Part shown: in pieces, positions 26,333 through 40,867 of the stretch
How positions within the stretch are numbered: position 1 is the first letter of the stretch
How the letters are laid out: the number at the start of each line of letters is the position of its first letter
Source of the DNA: Gammaproteobacteria bacterium
GTDB lineage: Bacteria > Pseudomonadota > Gammaproteobacteria > DSM-19610
Length of the DNA: 40,987 nucleotides
Direction: 5' to 3'
Assembly: GCA_030621785.1 (NCBI GenBank)
Contig: JAUXGZ010000009.1
Location: 1-40,987 of the forward strand
Translations under genes and position numbers: made by a program
Notes under the pieces: generated by a model
What the model was told of the DNA's origin: nothing
Seen by the model: only the letters and a program-made list of their open reading frames with translations
Database searches by the model: none

Positions 26333-27811
26333 TTACAACAGCACCACATCGAACTGCTCCTGCGTGTACAGGGCTTCAACCTGAAATTTGATCGGCTTGT
26401 TTATAAAGGTTTCCAGCTCTGTCAGACTGGTCGATTCTTCATCGACCAGCATGTCTACCACTTCCTGCGATGCGAGCACCAGCAGCTGGGCTGCATCGAA
26501 CTGGCGCGCCTCGCGCAGAATCTCCCGGAAAATCTCGTAACACACGGTTTCCGCCGTCTTCACCGACCCCCTGCCACCGCAGGTCGGACAGGTTTCACAC
26601 AGCACATGCTCCAGACTCTCACGCGTGCGCTTGCGTGTCATCTGCACCAGCCCGAGACTGGAAATCTCGCTGATGTGACAGTTTGCGTTGTCACGCTCGA
26701 TATGCTTTTCAAGCGCACGGATCACCCGACGTTTGTGCTCTTCGCTCTGCATGTCGATAAAGTCGACAATAATGATTCCGCCGAGATTTCTCAGTCGCAG
26801 GTTACGCACAATGGCCTGGGTAGCTTCGAGATTGGTCTTGAAGATGGTCTCTTCGAGATTCCGGTGTCCGACGTAGGAACCGGTATTCACGTCGATGGTC
26901 GTCATGGCTTCCGTCTGATCAAAGATCAGGTGCCCACCCGACTTGAGCTGAACCTTGCGGCTCAGTGCCTTCTGGATTTCATCATCTATGTTGTACAGGT
27001 CGAATATGGGGCGTTCACCCGGATAGTATTCCAGCTTGTGAGCCAGTTCCGGCATAAAACGTGTGACAAAGTTTTCTACTCGCAAGAAGGTTTCGCGGGA
27101 ATCGATACGCAGCTTCTCGACTTCTGCACCGGAGATGTCACGCAACACACGCAGTACCAGGGGCAAATCTTCGTGCACGATATCACCCGGCCGAGCCATC
27201 GGCACCTGGTCCTGCACTGCTGACCACAAACGTTGGAGGAATTGCAGATCGGACACAATAGCCTCTTCACTTGCGCCCTCGGATACCGTACGCACAATGA
27301 AACCGCCCTCAACTTCGCTGCCCTGCCCCTGCAACACGATATCGCGCAAGCGCTGCCGTTCCGACTCGCCTTCGATGCGCTGGGAAATACCCACATTATC
27401 CATATCAGGCACGAATACCAGGTATCGGGACGGAATGGTGATGTGGGTGGTCAGGCGTGCGCCCTTGGTCCCCAACGGGTCCTTGAATACCTGGACCAGG
27501 ATCTCCTGACCTTCCGTCAGCAATGCGGTAATGGGTTCCTCATCGCAACCCGCGTTGGCCGGGCCGTTGTTGTCGCGATTACCACCGATGTCGGATGCAT
27601 GCAGAAAGGCAGCCCGCTCCAGTCCGATATCCACAAAAGCCGCCTGCATACCCGGCAATACCCGGCTCACGGTGCCCTTGTAGATATTGCCGACCAGTCC
27701 CTTGCGGCGCGCGCGCTCGACGAAAATCTCCTGCAGGACACCATTTTCCACTATGGAAACGCGCGTTTCACGTGGTGTCACATTAACAAGCAATTCTACT
27801 GACATAATCAT
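26333..27811 (-). CDS. rng: Ribonuclease G
   Basis: A 492-residue RNase E/G family endoribonuclease (E. coli RNase G 489). It processes the 5' end of 16S rRNA and degrades some mRNAs. The N-terminal S1 domain spans about residues 38-130 (GNIYKGTVSRVLPGMQAAFVDIG). The catalytic region has TIDVNTGSYVG and IIIVDFIDMQSEEHKRRV with the metal-binding Asp residues, and the zinc link CPTCGGRG lies near 410. The long RNase E scaffold tail is absent. The start is ATG at 27811 with AAGG upstream; ATG at 27805 is an alternative. Confidence 0.95.
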   Translation of the reverse strand: MIMSVELLVNVTPRETRVSIVENGVLQEIFVERARRKGLVGNIYKGTVSRVLPGMQAAFVDIGLERAAFLHASDIGGNRDNNGPANAGCDEEPITALLTEGQEILVQVFKDPLGTKGARLTTHITIPSRYLVFVPDMDNVGISQRIEGESERQRLRDIVLQGQGSEVEGGFIVRTVSEGASEEAIVSDLQFLQRLWSAVQDQVPMARPGDIVHEDLPLVLRVLRDISGAEVEKLRIDSRETFLRVENFVTRFMPELAHKLEYYPGERPIFDLYNIDDEIQKALSRKVQLKSGGHLIFDQTEAMTTIDVNTGSYVGHRNLEETIFKTNLEATQAIVRNLRLRNLGGIIIVDFIDMQSEEHKRRVIRALEKHIERDNANCHISEISSLGLVQMTRKRTRESLEHVLCETCPTCGGRGSVKTAETVCYEIFREILREARQFDAAQLLVLASQEVVDMLVDEESTSLTELETFINKPIKFQVEALYTQEQFDVVLL

Positions 27812-27946
27812 GGATTCTGCGCCTTACCCTTATAAGTAACTATTTTCTATATACTCCCTGCATTTACAACGCGCCGGGCAAGCGGGAACTGGTCCGCAGT
27901 CTGCAGTATATCAGTCTACCAGATGCCCCCCGGCTGCTCCGGCGAA

Positions 27947-28543
27947 TCATGGATTTGCACCCGGTACGTTAATACCAAATTTCTGCAGCAGGACGGCCGT
28001 CTCGAACAGTGGCAGCCCCATTACACCGGAATAGCTGCCCTCGAGTCGCTCAACAAACAGTGCACCGAGTCCCTGGATGGCGTAGGCGCCGGCCTTGTCC
28101 GCTGTTTCACCGCTGCACAGACAGGTGTGGACATCCTCTTCCGACAAAACGCTAAACCATACCTGGCTTGTACTCAGACAGAGCTCTTCATGCTGTTCTG
28201 TCACCAGTGCCACCGCGCTCAGCACTTCGTGACAACGACCCGACAGCAGGCGCAGCATGGCGGCCGCATCCTCCGCATCGGAGGGCTTGCCCAGTATCCG
28301 GCCATCGACCACTACCGCGGTGTCGGCGCCAAGTACCGGCACATCCGGCATTCCCGGGCAGGCAAGGACCGTGCGTGCCTTGTCCAGTGCCACCCGGCAC
28401 ACAAAGTCCGCCGGCGTTTCACCGGCGCATGGTGTCTCGTCCACGTCAGCCACCTGCTGCCGAAAAGCAATATGGATCTGTTTCAGCAACTCGCAGCGCC
28501 GCGGTGATGCCGATGCCAGTACGAGTACAGCCGGCTCACTCAT
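27947..28543 (-). CDS. maf: Maf-family nucleotide pyrophosphatase
   Basis: A 198-residue Maf protein. From gene order next to rng it corresponds to E. coli YhdE (197 residues), a dTTP/UTP pyrophosphatase linked to septum inhibition when overproduced. Motifs are LASASPRRCELL near the start and GADTAVVVDGRILGKPSD with the catalytic Asp. The start is the ATG at 28543, overlapping the rlmH stop as ATGA; longer versions of the frame run into rlmH. After it, 135 bases without a gene precede rng and contain AT-rich, promoter-like sequence. Confidence 0.93.
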   Translation of the reverse strand: MSEPAVLVLASASPRRCELLKQIHIAFRQQVADVDETPCAGETPADFVCRVALDKARTVLACPGMPDVPVLGADTAVVVDGRILGKPSDAEDAAAMLRLLSGRCHEVLSAVALVTEQHEELCLSTSQVWFSVLSEEDVHTCLCSGETADKAGAYAIQGLGALFVERLEGSYSGVMGLPLFETAVLLQKFGINVPGANP

Positions 28544-29010
28544 GCGCGATGATAGGGATGGCCATTGATAATCGTCCAGGCCCGATACAGTTGCTCGGCA
28601 ACCAGGACCCTTACCAACGGGTGCGGCAAAGTCAGCTCGGACAACGACCAGCGCTGTCCGGCCCGTTGCAGGCAATCCGGGAACAGGCCGTCCGGCCCGC
28701 CGACCAGCAAGCTCAGGTTACGACCGTCCTGCATCCACCCTCGCATCTGTTCTGCCAGCTTTGGCGTACTCCAGCTCCTGCCTGTCACGTCCAGCGCAAT
28801 GACCTGATTGTCTCCGGGTATGGCGGCCAGCATGCGCCGGCCCTCTTCTGCCATAGCCTTTGCCACCGGCTGTGACCTGGAACGCCGGCCCGGTGGGATC
28901 TCGGCCAGTTTCAGCACACATTTGCGTGGCATACGACGCGCGTACTCCCGGTAGCCCTCGCTGACCCAGGACGGCATCCGCGTTCCGACCGTCAGCAGCT
29001 GAATCTCCAT
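28540..29010 (-). CDS. rlmH: RlmH, 23S rRNA pseudouridine-1915 N3-methyltransferase
   Basis: A 156-residue SPOUT-class methyltransferase (E. coli 155). It methylates N3 of pseudouridine 1915 in helix 69 of 23S rRNA. Family motifs are LLTVGTRMPSWVSEGYREYARR at the start, VIALDVTGRSWST, and the SAM-binding knot LLVGGPDGLFPD. It follows rsfS by 18 bases and overlaps maf by the ATGA junction. Confidence 0.96.
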   Translation of the reverse strand: MEIQLLTVGTRMPSWVSEGYREYARRMPRKCVLKLAEIPPGRRSRSQPVAKAMAEEGRRMLAAIPGDNQVIALDVTGRSWSTPKLAEQMRGWMQDGRNLSLLVGGPDGLFPDCLQRAGQRWSLSELTLPHPLVRVLVAEQLYRAWTIINGHPYHRA

Positions 29011-29028
29011 CTTCCCGGACGTCCCGAT

Positions 29029-29382
29029 TCAGCCCTGTTCGCCCTTGCTGCGATGTTCCTCGGTCATCGACCACAGCTTTTCCAGTGCGTAGAATTCGCG
29101 GATACGCGGCTGCATGACGTGTACCACCACATCGCCCAGATCGACCAGCACCCACTCACCTTCGCGCTCACCTTCTACTCCCAGGGGCGGCACACCGGCG
29201 TGTTTCGAAGCCGTGACTACAGCACCCGCCAGCGACTTCACATGCCGGTCAGAGTTGCCACTGGCAATAATGATTACATCGGTAACCGAAGTTCGGTCTC
29301 GCACGTCGATACTCATAATGTCCAGCGCTTTCAGGTCTTCGAGTGCTTCTACGGCGATGTTTTCAAGTTCGTCAGTCTGCAT
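29029..29382 (-). CDS. rsfS: Ribosomal silencing factor RsfS
   Basis: A 117-residue RsfS/Iojap protein that binds L14 on the large subunit and blocks subunit joining under starvation. Visible motifs are [34 protein letters not shown] and [16 protein letters not shown]. Its 5' end overlaps nadD by 11 bases, suggesting coupling. Confidence 0.95.
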   Translation of the reverse strand: MQTDELENIAVEALEDLKALDIMSIDVRDRTSVTDVIIIASGNSDRHVKSLAGAVVTASKHAGVPPLGVEGEREGEWVLVDLGDVVVHVMQPRIREFYALEKLWSMTEEHRSKGEQG

Positions 29383-30001
29383 ACCATCTCTCTTGCTTGA
29401 TTCGCATCAGTACCTTCTCGGGAAGCAGGTAACGGGCACTCTCTCCCGCGGCCAGCAATGTACGGATCCGGGTGGAGGAAATTGACAGGCGGGTTACCGC
29501 AACTCCCAGCACCAGTCCCGCCGGCTGTTGCCGCAACGCGTCCGCCGTGTCCACCCGGGAGCGGGCCAGCAGGGCCGCCAGCACACCTTCATGCGGCCAG
29601 TCACTGCCAGGCCGCAACATCACCACCAGGTGACACAGGGCGGTCAGCTCTTCCCATCGGCGCCAGCCCTGCAGTCCCAGGAAGGCATCCATGCCCAGCG
29701 CCAGACAAAGCGGCTGTGTACGACAGTCCGCCCGCAGGGATTCCAGTGTATCGACCATGTACGATGGACCGTCACGCTTCAGTTCGCGCTCATCGATGGC
29801 CAGTGCGGCTTCATCCTCCACTGCCAGACGCAACAATTCCAGTCGCTGTCCGGCGCCAAGGCCCGGCGGATCCCTGTGCGGAGGATGCCGGCAGGGCAGC
29901 AGGTGTACACGCGGAACCCCCAGCGCCTGCTGCACTTCCAGTGCCGGCCTCAGGTGACCGAAATGCACAGGATCGAAGGTTCCACCGAGGACGCAGATCA
30001 T
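29372..30001 (-). CDS. nadD: Nicotinate-nucleotide adenylyltransferase NadD
   Basis: A 209-residue enzyme (E. coli 213) that makes nicotinate adenine dinucleotide from nicotinate mononucleotide and ATP in NAD synthesis. The nucleotidyltransferase signature [12 protein letters not shown] is at the start and ISSTRIR near the C-terminus. It lies 12 bases after proA and overlaps rsfS. Confidence 0.96.
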   Translation of the reverse strand: MICVLGGTFDPVHFGHLRPALEVQQALGVPRVHLLPCRHPPHRDPPGLGAGQRLELLRLAVEDEAALAIDERELKRDGPSYMVDTLESLRADCRTQPLCLALGMDAFLGLQGWRRWEELTALCHLVVMLRPGSDWPHEGVLAALLARSRVDTADALRQQPAGLVLGVAVTRLSISSTRIRTLLAAGESARYLLPEKVLMRIKQERWYAD

Positions 30002-30013
30002 GAAACCGGCAAG

Positions 30014-31312
30014 CTACTCCCGTATATGGCCATCGCCGAGAACCACGAATTTCAACGTCGTCAGACCCTCGAGCCCGACCGGACCACGTGCGTGCAGCTT
30101 GTCGGTACTGATACCGATCTCGGCCCCCAGGCCGTATTCAAAACCGTCCGCAAAGCGGGATGAGGCATTGACCATCACCGAGCTGGAATCCACCTCGCGC
30201 AGGAAACGACGCGCCCGGCCCAGATTTTCGGTGATAATTACGTCGGTATGCCTCGAACCATGCCGGTCGATATGATCCATGGCGGCATCCAGTCCGTCCA
30301 CCACCCGCACGGCCAGGACCGGCGCAAGATACTCCTCGTCCCAGTCAGCTTCAGTGGCCGGAACTACATGCTCCAGAAATTCGCGGCTGCGCTCGCAGCC
30401 ACGCAGTTCGACACCCGCCTCATGATACAACTCGCCCAGCGGCGCAAGCACCTGCGCAGCAATATCTTCGGCCACCAGCAAGGTCTCCATGGTGTTGCAG
30501 GTACCGTAGCGCTGGGTCTTGGCATTGTATGCCACCCGGATCGCCTTGGCGGGATCGGCGTCGCTATCGATATAGGTGTGACAGACGCCATGCAAATGCT
30601 TGATAACCGGAATGCGCGATTCGCTGATGACACGTTCAATCAGACTCTTGCCACCACGCGGTACGATTACGTCGACAAAGGATTCCATCCTGAGCAGTTC
30701 ACCGACGGCGGCGCGGTTGGTGGTTTCCACCACTTGCACCAGGGTAACGGGCAAGCCGGCCCGGTCCAGACCTTTGCGAATACAGCGCGCAATCGCCTGA
30801 TTGGAATATAGCGCCTCGGAGCCGCCACGCAAAATACAGGCATTGCCCGATTTCAGACACAGGGCCGCAGCATCGGCAGTGACATTGGGGCGCGACTCGT
30901 AAATGATACCAATCACACCCAGTGGCACCCGCATGCGGCCCACCTGGATACCCGAGGGACGATAGTTCAGCCCCGATATTGCGCCTACCGGATCCGGTAG
31001 CGCGGCCACCTGGCGCAGCCCATCGGCCATGGCATCGATACGGGCATCGGTCAGTTCCAGCCGGTCCAGCAGGGCTTCGTCCAGGCCACTCTGGCGACCG
31101 GCCTTCATATCTTTGTAGTTTGCCGCCGTCAGATAGGTCCGGTCAGACAGAATGATGTCGGCGATAGCCTGCAGGGCAGCATTTCGCTCCGCCGTCTCGG
31201 AACGTCCAGCGACGCGCGCGGCTGCCCGTGCCTGTCGCCCCAGCTCCTGCATATACGCGGGTATGTCAAAACCGGTGGATTCTGCGCTCTCGCCCATTTT
31301 TATGTCCGTCAT
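30014..31312 (-). CDS. proA: Gamma-glutamyl phosphate reductase ProA
   Basis: A 432-residue aldehyde-dehydrogenase-fold enzyme that reduces gamma-glutamyl phosphate to glutamate semialdehyde in proline synthesis. The catalytic Cys is in [12 protein letters not shown]. Also seen are [20 protein letters not shown] and the C-terminal [17 protein letters not shown]. The start at 31312 lies 1 base after the holA stop; an in-frame ATG at 31297 is possible. The frame extends upstream inside holA, which I reject. No proB is in the window. Confidence 0.95.
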   Translation of the reverse strand: MTDIKMGESAESTGFDIPAYMQELGRQARAAARVAGRSETAERNAALQAIADIILSDRTYLTAANYKDMKAGRQSGLDEALLDRLELTDARIDAMADGLRQVAALPDPVGAISGLNYRPSGIQVGRMRVPLGVIGIIYESRPNVTADAAALCLKSGNACILRGGSEALYSNQAIARCIRKGLDRAGLPVTLVQVVETTNRAAVGELLRMESFVDVIVPRGGKSLIERVISESRIPVIKHLHGVCHTYIDSDADPAKAIRVAYNAKTQRYGTCNTMETLLVAEDIAAQVLAPLGELYHEAGVELRGCERSREFLEHVVPATEADWDEEYLAPVLAVRVVDGLDAAMDHIDRHGSRHTDVIITENLGRARRFLREVDSSSVMVNASSRFADGFEYGLGAEIGISTDKLHARGPVGLEGLTTLKFVVLGDGHIRE

Positions 31313-31313
31313 T

Positions 31314-32330
31314 TCAGGCCGGGCGGAGGCCGGCCAGTCTGAGTACCAATTGTAACAGTTCGTCCCAGCCGTTGCCCGCCGCCCGTCCCTTGATAATACG
31401 GTCGATTGCGGTACAGCGCTGTAACAACGACCACCATTGTGGCGCCCGAATGCGTTGCAGGGCACCACCGACCAGCGCCTTGCGCTTGTCCCAGACATGA
31501 TGCGCAGCCAGTACGCGGGCGGGCGATGTTCCGCCGGCGACATCGCGCGACATACCCGCCAGGGAACGAATTTCCCGTGTCAACGCCCACAATACCAGCA
31601 CCTGCTCAACACCTTCGCCACGCAAGCCGGCAAGCACTCGCTGAGCGTGTACTGCGTCACCGGCCAGGGCGCTGTCTACCAGCTTGTACACGTCGTAACG
31701 GGCGCTGTCGGTTACCAGCTCAGTAACCGTTTCCAGGTCTACTTCTCCGGCACCATGAAGCAAATACAGTTTTTCGATCTCCTGGTCCGCGGCCAGCAGG
31801 TTGCCTTCGACCCGGTCTGCCAGTGCCTGCAATGCCTCATGACTGGCATGCATGCCGTGCGCTCGCAAGCGCTGGTCAATCCAGGCGGGCAGCTGGCCAG
31901 CATCAATCGGCCACACCGCGACCGATACACCGGCTCGATCCAGTGCCTGCACCCACTTACTGCGGCGCGCGGCGGGTTCCAGTTTTGCAGACAGGATCAT
32001 CAGCAGGGTATCTTCGGGTACCTGCTGCGCATAGTCGGTCAGCGCCGCCGCCCCTTCCCGGCCGGGCTTGCCACCGGGTAACCGCAATTCCAGCAACCGC
32101 CGCTCGGAAAACAACGACAGGCTGCCGCAGGCTGTCAACAGCCGGTTCCAGTCGAAACCGGCATCCACGTGGAAGACTTCGCGTTCCGAATAACCCTGTC
32201 CGCGGGCCGCTGCACGGATGCTGTCGGCGCACTCGTTCACCAGCAGGGTCTCGTCACCGTGAATAAAATAGACCGGTGCCAGTTCGCGCTGAACCTGAGC
32301 GGCAAGCTGCTCGCTACGCACCTGGGTCAC
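31314..32330 (-). CDS. holA: DNA polymerase III delta subunit HolA
   Basis: A 338-residue clamp-loader subunit (E. coli 343) that opens the beta clamp. It begins with the typical [24 protein letters not shown], continues with [12 protein letters not shown] and has [14 protein letters not shown] in the middle. The start overlaps the lptE stop (ATGA), and proA follows at once. Confidence 0.94.
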   Translation of the reverse strand: MTQVRSEQLAAQVQRELAPVYFIHGDETLLVNECADSIRAAARGQGYSEREVFHVDAGFDWNRLLTACGSLSLFSERRLLELRLPGGKPGREGAAALTDYAQQVPEDTLLMILSAKLEPAARRSKWVQALDRAGVSVAVWPIDAGQLPAWIDQRLRAHGMHASHEALQALADRVEGNLLAADQEIEKLYLLHGAGEVDLETVTELVTDSARYDVYKLVDSALAGDAVHAQRVLAGLRGEGVEQVLVLWALTREIRSLAGMSRDVAGGTSPARVLAAHHVWDKRKALVGGALQRIRAPQWWSLLQRCTAIDRIIKGRAAGNGWDELLQLVLRLAGLRPA

Positions 32331-32833
32331 TTGTTCCGCATACCTACATTGATGCGGGTTATGATCTGGCGCCCCAGATCCCGGCGCATCTGGATACGCG
32401 TTTCCTCGGCTTCCGACACCTTGCCGAGCGCCTCGTTGGGATCAAACACGATATCCTTGGTGGTACGGATGGTCTGGGGTTCCAGCAATACCCCGCCCTG
32501 GGGATCATCCAGGGCAAAGGTTACTTCCTCGAACAACTCGTATTCACTGGCCTTGCCACTGGTGCCGACCGCCAGGATGCGACGCTCCGAACGCTTGCTG
32601 ATAATGCGGATAATGCCGGTCGCAGCCGACGGCGTTTCGGTGAGACGGGCACCGGCGGACTGCAGCACCGAACGCAGTTCCCGGGCCACGCCACTATAGG
32701 GGTCCCTGGCATTGATGTAGGTATCCTGCAGAATGGGCGGCAACTCGACCGCCCCCCGCAGATGAAAACCACAGGCAGTCAGAACGGCCATACACAACCA
32801 GACCAGCCACAAACCGGGAAATCTTACCTTCAT
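32327..32833 (-). CDS. lptE: LptE, LPS-assembly outer-membrane lipoprotein
   Basis: A 168-residue lipoprotein from the ATG at 32833. The signal peptide ends in the lipobox LTAC, followed by GFHLRGAVELPP, the usual LptE start. It plugs the LptD barrel and helps deliver LPS to the surface. An upstream in-frame TTG at 32869 would add 12 residues before the signal sequence and is less likely. It lies between leuS and holA, the conserved order. Confidence 0.93.
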   Translation of the reverse strand: MKVRFPGLWLVWLCMAVLTACGFHLRGAVELPPILQDTYINARDPYSGVARELRSVLQSAGARLTETPSAATGIIRIISKRSERRILAVGTSGKASEYELFEEVTFALDDPQGGVLLEPQTIRTTKDIVFDPNEALGKVSEAEETRIQMRRDLGRQIITRINVGMRNK

Positions 32834-32869
32834 AAGCGTCAACACCTGTCGGGGTTCTGATTCATTCAA

Positions 32870-36963
<4,094 letters not shown>

Positions 36964-36973
36964 GTGCGAAGGA

Positions 36974-37843
36974 TTACCGGTCTGTCGATACTGAATCGTT
37001 ATTCTCTGCCAGCATCAGCTTCAACAAACGAACGCGTCGATTGTCCGCATTCAGCACCTGAAAGCTCATATTCCCGAGAGGAATGACTTCGCCACGCTTG
37101 GGCAGATGCCCCAGTTCGTGCGTTACCAGGCCGCCAATGGTATCGAATGCCCCATCACTGAAAGCGGTGTGAAAATACTCGTTGAATTCCTCGATAGGCG
37201 TCAGCGCTTTTACACTGTAGCTGGTGTCACTGTACTTGTGGATGTAGGTATCTTCGTCGATATCGTGCTCATCCTCGATTTCACCGACGATCTGTTCGAT
37301 CACATCCTCGATGGTAACCATGCCGGCCACACCACCGTACTCATCCACGACGATGGCGAGATGATTGCGGCTGGCGCGGAATTCCTTCAGCAGCACATTA
37401 AGCCGTTTGCTCTCCGGCACGAAAACCGCCGGCCGCAGCACTTCCCGCATCAGGAATCCATTGCGTTGCTGTTCGGAAAAATAGCGCAGCAGATCCTTGG
37501 CCAGCAACACGCCCGCCACTTCATCACGACTGTCACCGACCACGGGAAAGCGTGAATGTCCGGACTCTATCATCAACGGCAGCAATTCTTCCGGTGCCGA
37601 ATCACGGCTGACGACGGTCATCTGGGAACGCGGAATCATGATGTCGCGCACCTGCATCTCCGCCACCTGCAATACGCCCTCGATCATGCCCTGGGCATCA
37701 ACATCGAACAGCCCGCGTTTCTGCGAATCGCGCAGCACGCTGATTAACTGTTCACGATCGCGAGGCTCTCCGAGCAGCGCGTGGCTGAGCCGTTCTATCC
37801 AGGAGCGCCGTCCGGTTGCACGTCCGGGTTGCTCCTCTTTCAT
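36974..37843 (-). CDS. corC: CorC (YbeX), CBS-domain protein
   Basis: A 289-residue cytoplasmic protein (E. coli YbeX/CorC 292). Two CBS domains cover about residues 65-190 ([51 protein letters not shown]). A CorC_HlyC domain closes the chain. It was linked to magnesium/cobalt efflux and, more recently, to ribosome maturation with YbeY. It has an AGGAAA ribosome site 6-7 bases before the ATG, and follows ybeY after 55 bases. Confidence 0.94.
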   Translation of the reverse strand: MKEEQPGRATGRRSWIERLSHALLGEPRDREQLISVLRDSQKRGLFDVDAQGMIEGVLQVAEMQVRDIMIPRSQMTVVSRDSAPEELLPLMIESGHSRFPVVGDSRDEVAGVLLAKDLLRYFSEQQRNGFLMREVLRPAVFVPESKRLNVLLKEFRASRNHLAIVVDEYGGVAGMVTIEDVIEQIVGEIEDEHDIDEDTYIHKYSDTSYSVKALTPIEEFNEYFHTAFSDGAFDTIGGLVTHELGHLPKRGEVIPLGNMSFQVLNADNRRVRLLKLMLAENNDSVSTDR

Positions 37844-37898
37844 GAAACTTTCCTGGTAACTACTAACAGTACGATCATCTTTTCTTCATTTTCCCCGC

Positions 37899-38369
37899 TC
37901 AGTTTTCCCGGTACGGATCGGCAATCCCGAATCCCGCAAGTATTTGTTCTTCCCGACGCTCCATACACCCGGCCTCGGCGTCGGTCTGGTGGTCCAGTCC
38001 TTCCAGATGCAGAACGCCGTGTACCACCATATGCGCCCAGTGATGCAGTAGATCCTTGCCCTGCTCTGCCGCTTCCCGCTCTACCACCGGCGCACAGATC
38101 ACCAGGTCGCCCAGGTGTCGGCTGGCTACACCTGCGGGCACCTCGAAAGGAAACGACAGCACGTTAGTTGACCGGTCCTTGCCGCGATAATGCGCATTGA
38201 GCGTCCGGCTTTCGTCTTCATCAACAATCCGGATCACCAGTTCCACGTCCTGCACATCCCCGGACAGGGCTGCCCGCGCCCAGTCACGTAACTGGCCGGC
38301 ATCCGGTAACGTGGCGCAGTCAATCACATACTGCACCTCGATATCTGCCGGCGCCTGCACTTCAGACAT
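37899..38369 (-). CDS. ybeY: YbeY, endoribonuclease for rRNA maturation
   Basis: A 156-residue zinc metalloprotein (E. coli 155) involved in 16S rRNA 3'-end maturation and quality control. The metal site HGVLHLEGLDH (H-x3-H-x5-H) is intact. The preceding TNVLSFPFE is also a family hallmark. The ATG at 38369 overlaps the ybeZ stop by 8 bases. A longer version of the frame runs back into ybeZ and is not supported. Confidence 0.95.
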   Translation of the reverse strand: MSEVQAPADIEVQYVIDCATLPDAGQLRDWARAALSGDVQDVELVIRIVDEDESRTLNAHYRGKDRSTNVLSFPFEVPAGVASRHLGDLVICAPVVEREAAEQGKDLLHHWAHMVVHGVLHLEGLDHQTDAEAGCMERREEQILAGFGIADPYREN

Positions 38370-39342
38370 TGCCCGAAGACTTTTCGAAGCGATGATAGGC
38401 GTACAGGATTTCCCGAACCATGGGATGACGCACCACATCGCGGGCATCGAAATGGATAAAACCAATCCCCTTCACACCATCCAGCACCTGCACCGCGTGG
38501 CGCAGGCCGGAAAGCATCCCTTTGGGCAGGTCAATCTGGGTAACATCGCCATCGATGACCGCGGTGGAACCGAAGCCGATACGGGTCAGAAACATTTTCA
38601 TTTGTTCAGCGGTGGTGTTCTGGGCTTCGTCCAGAATCACAAAAGAATCATTCAGCGTACGCCCGCGCATAAACGCCAGCGGCGCAATCTCGATCACGTT
38701 ACGTTCGATCAGCTTCGCCACCCGCTCGAATCCAAGCATTTCGTAGAGCGCGTCGTACAGGGGACGCAGGTAGGGATCAACCTTCTGGGTAAGATCGCCG
38801 GGCAGGAAACCCAGACGCTCACCGGCTTCGACCGCCGGCCGCACCAGTACCAGACGCCGGACCCGTTCCTGCTCCAGGGCCTGCACCGCACAGGCCACCG
38901 CCAGGTAAGTCTTGCCGGTACCCGCAGGGCCGATACCGAAATTGATGGCGTGCTGCTGGATGCTACGCAGGTATTGGTGCTGGTGTTCGCCACGCGCCTT
39001 GATCGTGCCGCGCCGGGTGGTAATCAGTCCGCTGCCATCGTCCTCCGCCGGCGTCGATTCCGCTGCCTCAAGACCGGCTTGCTGCAGATGCAGGTGCACC
39101 CGCTCCGGTGTCAGCGGGGCCTCCCGGGTATAGTCGTAAAGATCCTGCAACAGGCCGCCGGCCAGCCGCGGCGCACGATCGCTGCCGGTGATCCGGAAGT
39201 GGTTACCACGGTTGCTGATTTCCACCTGCAGCCGGCGTTCCAGCTGGCGCAGGTGTTCGTCGAACTGGCCGCACAGTGATGCCAGCCGCTGGTTATCGGC
39301 CGGCTCCAGGGTAACCGTGAAAGATTCGGGCTCGGGGTCCAA
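38362..39342 (-). CDS. ybeZ: YbeZ, PhoH-like ATPase
   Basis: A 326-residue PhoH-family P-loop ATPase (E. coli YbeZ 346). Walker A is GPAGTGKTYLA near residue 136, and Walker B is FVILDEAQNTT. YbeZ interacts with YbeY in E. coli. The start is a TTG with no visible ribosome site and is uncertain; no in-frame ATG is present in the 22 bases after miaB. Its end overlaps ybeY. Confidence 0.93.
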   Translation of the reverse strand: MDPEPESFTVTLEPADNQRLASLCGQFDEHLRQLERRLQVEISNRGNHFRITGSDRAPRLAGGLLQDLYDYTREAPLTPERVHLHLQQAGLEAAESTPAEDDGSGLITTRRGTIKARGEHQHQYLRSIQQHAINFGIGPAGTGKTYLAVACAVQALEQERVRRLVLVRPAVEAGERLGFLPGDLTQKVDPYLRPLYDALYEMLGFERVAKLIERNVIEIAPLAFMRGRTLNDSFVILDEAQNTTAEQMKMFLTRIGFGSTAVIDGDVTQIDLPKGMLSGLRHAVQVLDGVKGIGFIHFDARDVVRHPMVREILYAYHRFEKSSGNV

Positions 39343-39364
39343 GATGGTAGGTGCCTGGCGGGGC

Positions 39365-40732
39365 TCAGCCCCGGCTGGCCTCTTTATCGACAGCGCAGGA
39401 ATTCTCTACCGAGATCAACTCGCCCTGCAGTGAATTGGGAAGCGCGGCAGTAATCCGCAGCGTGACGAAACAGCCAATCAGCTCCGGACCGGCATCGAAG
39501 TTCACCACCCGGTTGTTGGCACTGCGACCGGCCATCTGTCGCGGACTCTTGCGCGATACTGCTTCGACCAGAACGCGCTGTTCGCTACCGACCATGGCAG
39601 CGCTGATGCCGGCTGCCATCTCGTTGATCCGCTGCTGCAGGCGCGCAAGACGCTGCTTCTTTATCGCCGGCGCGATGTCGTCCGGCAGGCTGGCCGCAAT
39701 GGTGCCCGGCCGGCGGCTGTAGATGAAACTGAACGACTGGTCGAAACCAAGTTCCTCAATCAACTTCATGGTGGCTTCGAAATCAACCTCCGTCTCACCC
39801 GGAAAACCGACAATGAAATCCGACGACAGACTGAGATCCGGCCGTGCCGAACGCAGACGCCGGATAATCGACTTGTATTCCAGTGCCGTGTGGTTACGTT
39901 TCATGGCCGCCAGTACGCGGTCCGAACCGGACTGCACCGGCAGGTGCAAATGGCTGACCAGCTCAGGTACCTCGGCATACGCCTCGATCAGGCTATCGCT
40001 CATTTCCAGCGGGTGGGAAGTGGTATAGCGGATGCGATCGATGCCGTCGATAGCGGCGATATAATTGATCAGCAGCGCCAGATCGGCAATCGAACCGTCT
40101 TCCATGGCACCGCGATAGGCGTTGACGTTCTGCCCCAGCAGGGTGACTTCGCGCACGCCCTGCCCGGCCAGCGAAACCGTTTCGGCAATAATGTCGTCGA
40201 GGGGACGGCTGACTTCTTCGCCGCGCGTGTAGGGCACGACGCAGAAGGTACAGTACTTGCTGCAGCCCTCCATAATGGAAACGAATGCCGTCGGTCCCGC
40301 CGCGCGCGGTTCCGGCAGGTTGTCGAACTTTTCAATTTCCGGGAAGGAGACATCCACCACCCCGCCGCGACCGCTGCGCACGGCATCGATCATCGCCGGC
40401 AGTCGGTGCAAGGTCTGGGGACCAAACACCAGGTCAACGAAAGGCGCACGTTCGCGCACCGCGTCACCTTCCTGACTGGCCACACAGCCACCCACGCCGA
40501 TCACCAGCTGCGGTGATTGTTCCTTCAGCTCACGCCACTGACCCAGCTGGGAGAACACTTTTTCCTGCGCCTTTTCCCGGATCGAACAGGTATTCAGCAG
40601 CAACACATCCGCTTCCTCGGCGCTCGCCGCCAGTTCCAGACCACGGGCATGCGCCAGCACATCCGCCATGCGGGCGGAGTCGTACTCATTCATCTGACAA
40701 CCGTGGGTCTTGATAAAAACTTTGCCGGTCAT
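39365..40732 (-). CDS. miaB: MiaB, tRNA methylthiotransferase
   Basis: A 455-residue radical-SAM enzyme (E. coli 474) that adds the 2-methylthio group to i6A37 of tRNAs. It has two iron-sulphur cluster sites. The N-terminal domain has Cys in [20 protein letters not shown] and GVGGCVAS; the radical-SAM motif is [13 protein letters not shown] domain closes the chain. The ATG at 40732 ([12 protein letters not shown]) fits the family; a TTG at 40768 would add 12 residues. It is the first gene of the long minus-strand series. Confidence 0.96.
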   Translation of the reverse strand: MTGKVFIKTHGCQMNEYDSARMADVLAHARGLELAASAEEADVLLLNTCSIREKAQEKVFSQLGQWRELKEQSPQLVIGVGGCVASQEGDAVRERAPFVDLVFGPQTLHRLPAMIDAVRSGRGGVVDVSFPEIEKFDNLPEPRAAGPTAFVSIMEGCSKYCTFCVVPYTRGEEVSRPLDDIIAETVSLAGQGVREVTLLGQNVNAYRGAMEDGSIADLALLINYIAAIDGIDRIRYTTSHPLEMSDSLIEAYAEVPELVSHLHLPVQSGSDRVLAAMKRNHTALEYKSIIRRLRSARPDLSLSSDFIVGFPGETEVDFEATMKLIEELGFDQSFSFIYSRRPGTIAASLPDDIAPAIKKQRLARLQQRINEMAAGISAAMVGSEQRVLVEAVSRKSPRQMAGRSANNRVVNFDAGPELIGCFVTLRITAALPNSLQGELISVENSCAVDKEASRG

Positions 40733-40789
40733 GGGCTGGTATTTATGTCTCGTCGGGGAACAGCTCAAGCTGCGTTACTCAATTTATAC

Positions 40790-40795
40790 ATTCTA
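40790..40795 (-). promoter_or_regulatory. Candidate -10 box upstream of miaB
   Basis: TAGAAT on the minus strand (5/6 match to TATAAT), directly next to a TATAAA at 40788-40783, lies about 55 bases before the miaB ATG. No good -35 box is seen. This is the most likely promoter area for the whole minus-strand series. The rest of 40733-40867 shows no gene. Confidence 0.3.
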
Positions 40796-40867
40796 CAGGC
40801 AGATCGGCGGGGAATCACACAGTATTCATGGTGAGACTGACGTCGCCAGTAGACGAAACCATGGTTC

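Noticed and set aside
26246-27223. 325-codon plus-strand frame opposite rng
   Set aside because: RNase G is unambiguous on the other strand; the frame has no start signal or motif.
31313-31543. Extra 77-residue N-terminus of ProA
   Set aside because: The frame runs back through the end of holA and does not resemble ProA; the ATG at 31312 gives the usual start.
38197-39279. 360-codon plus-strand frame opposite ybeZ and ybeY
   Set aside because: Both minus-strand genes have intact catalytic motifs; the plus frame is a shadow.
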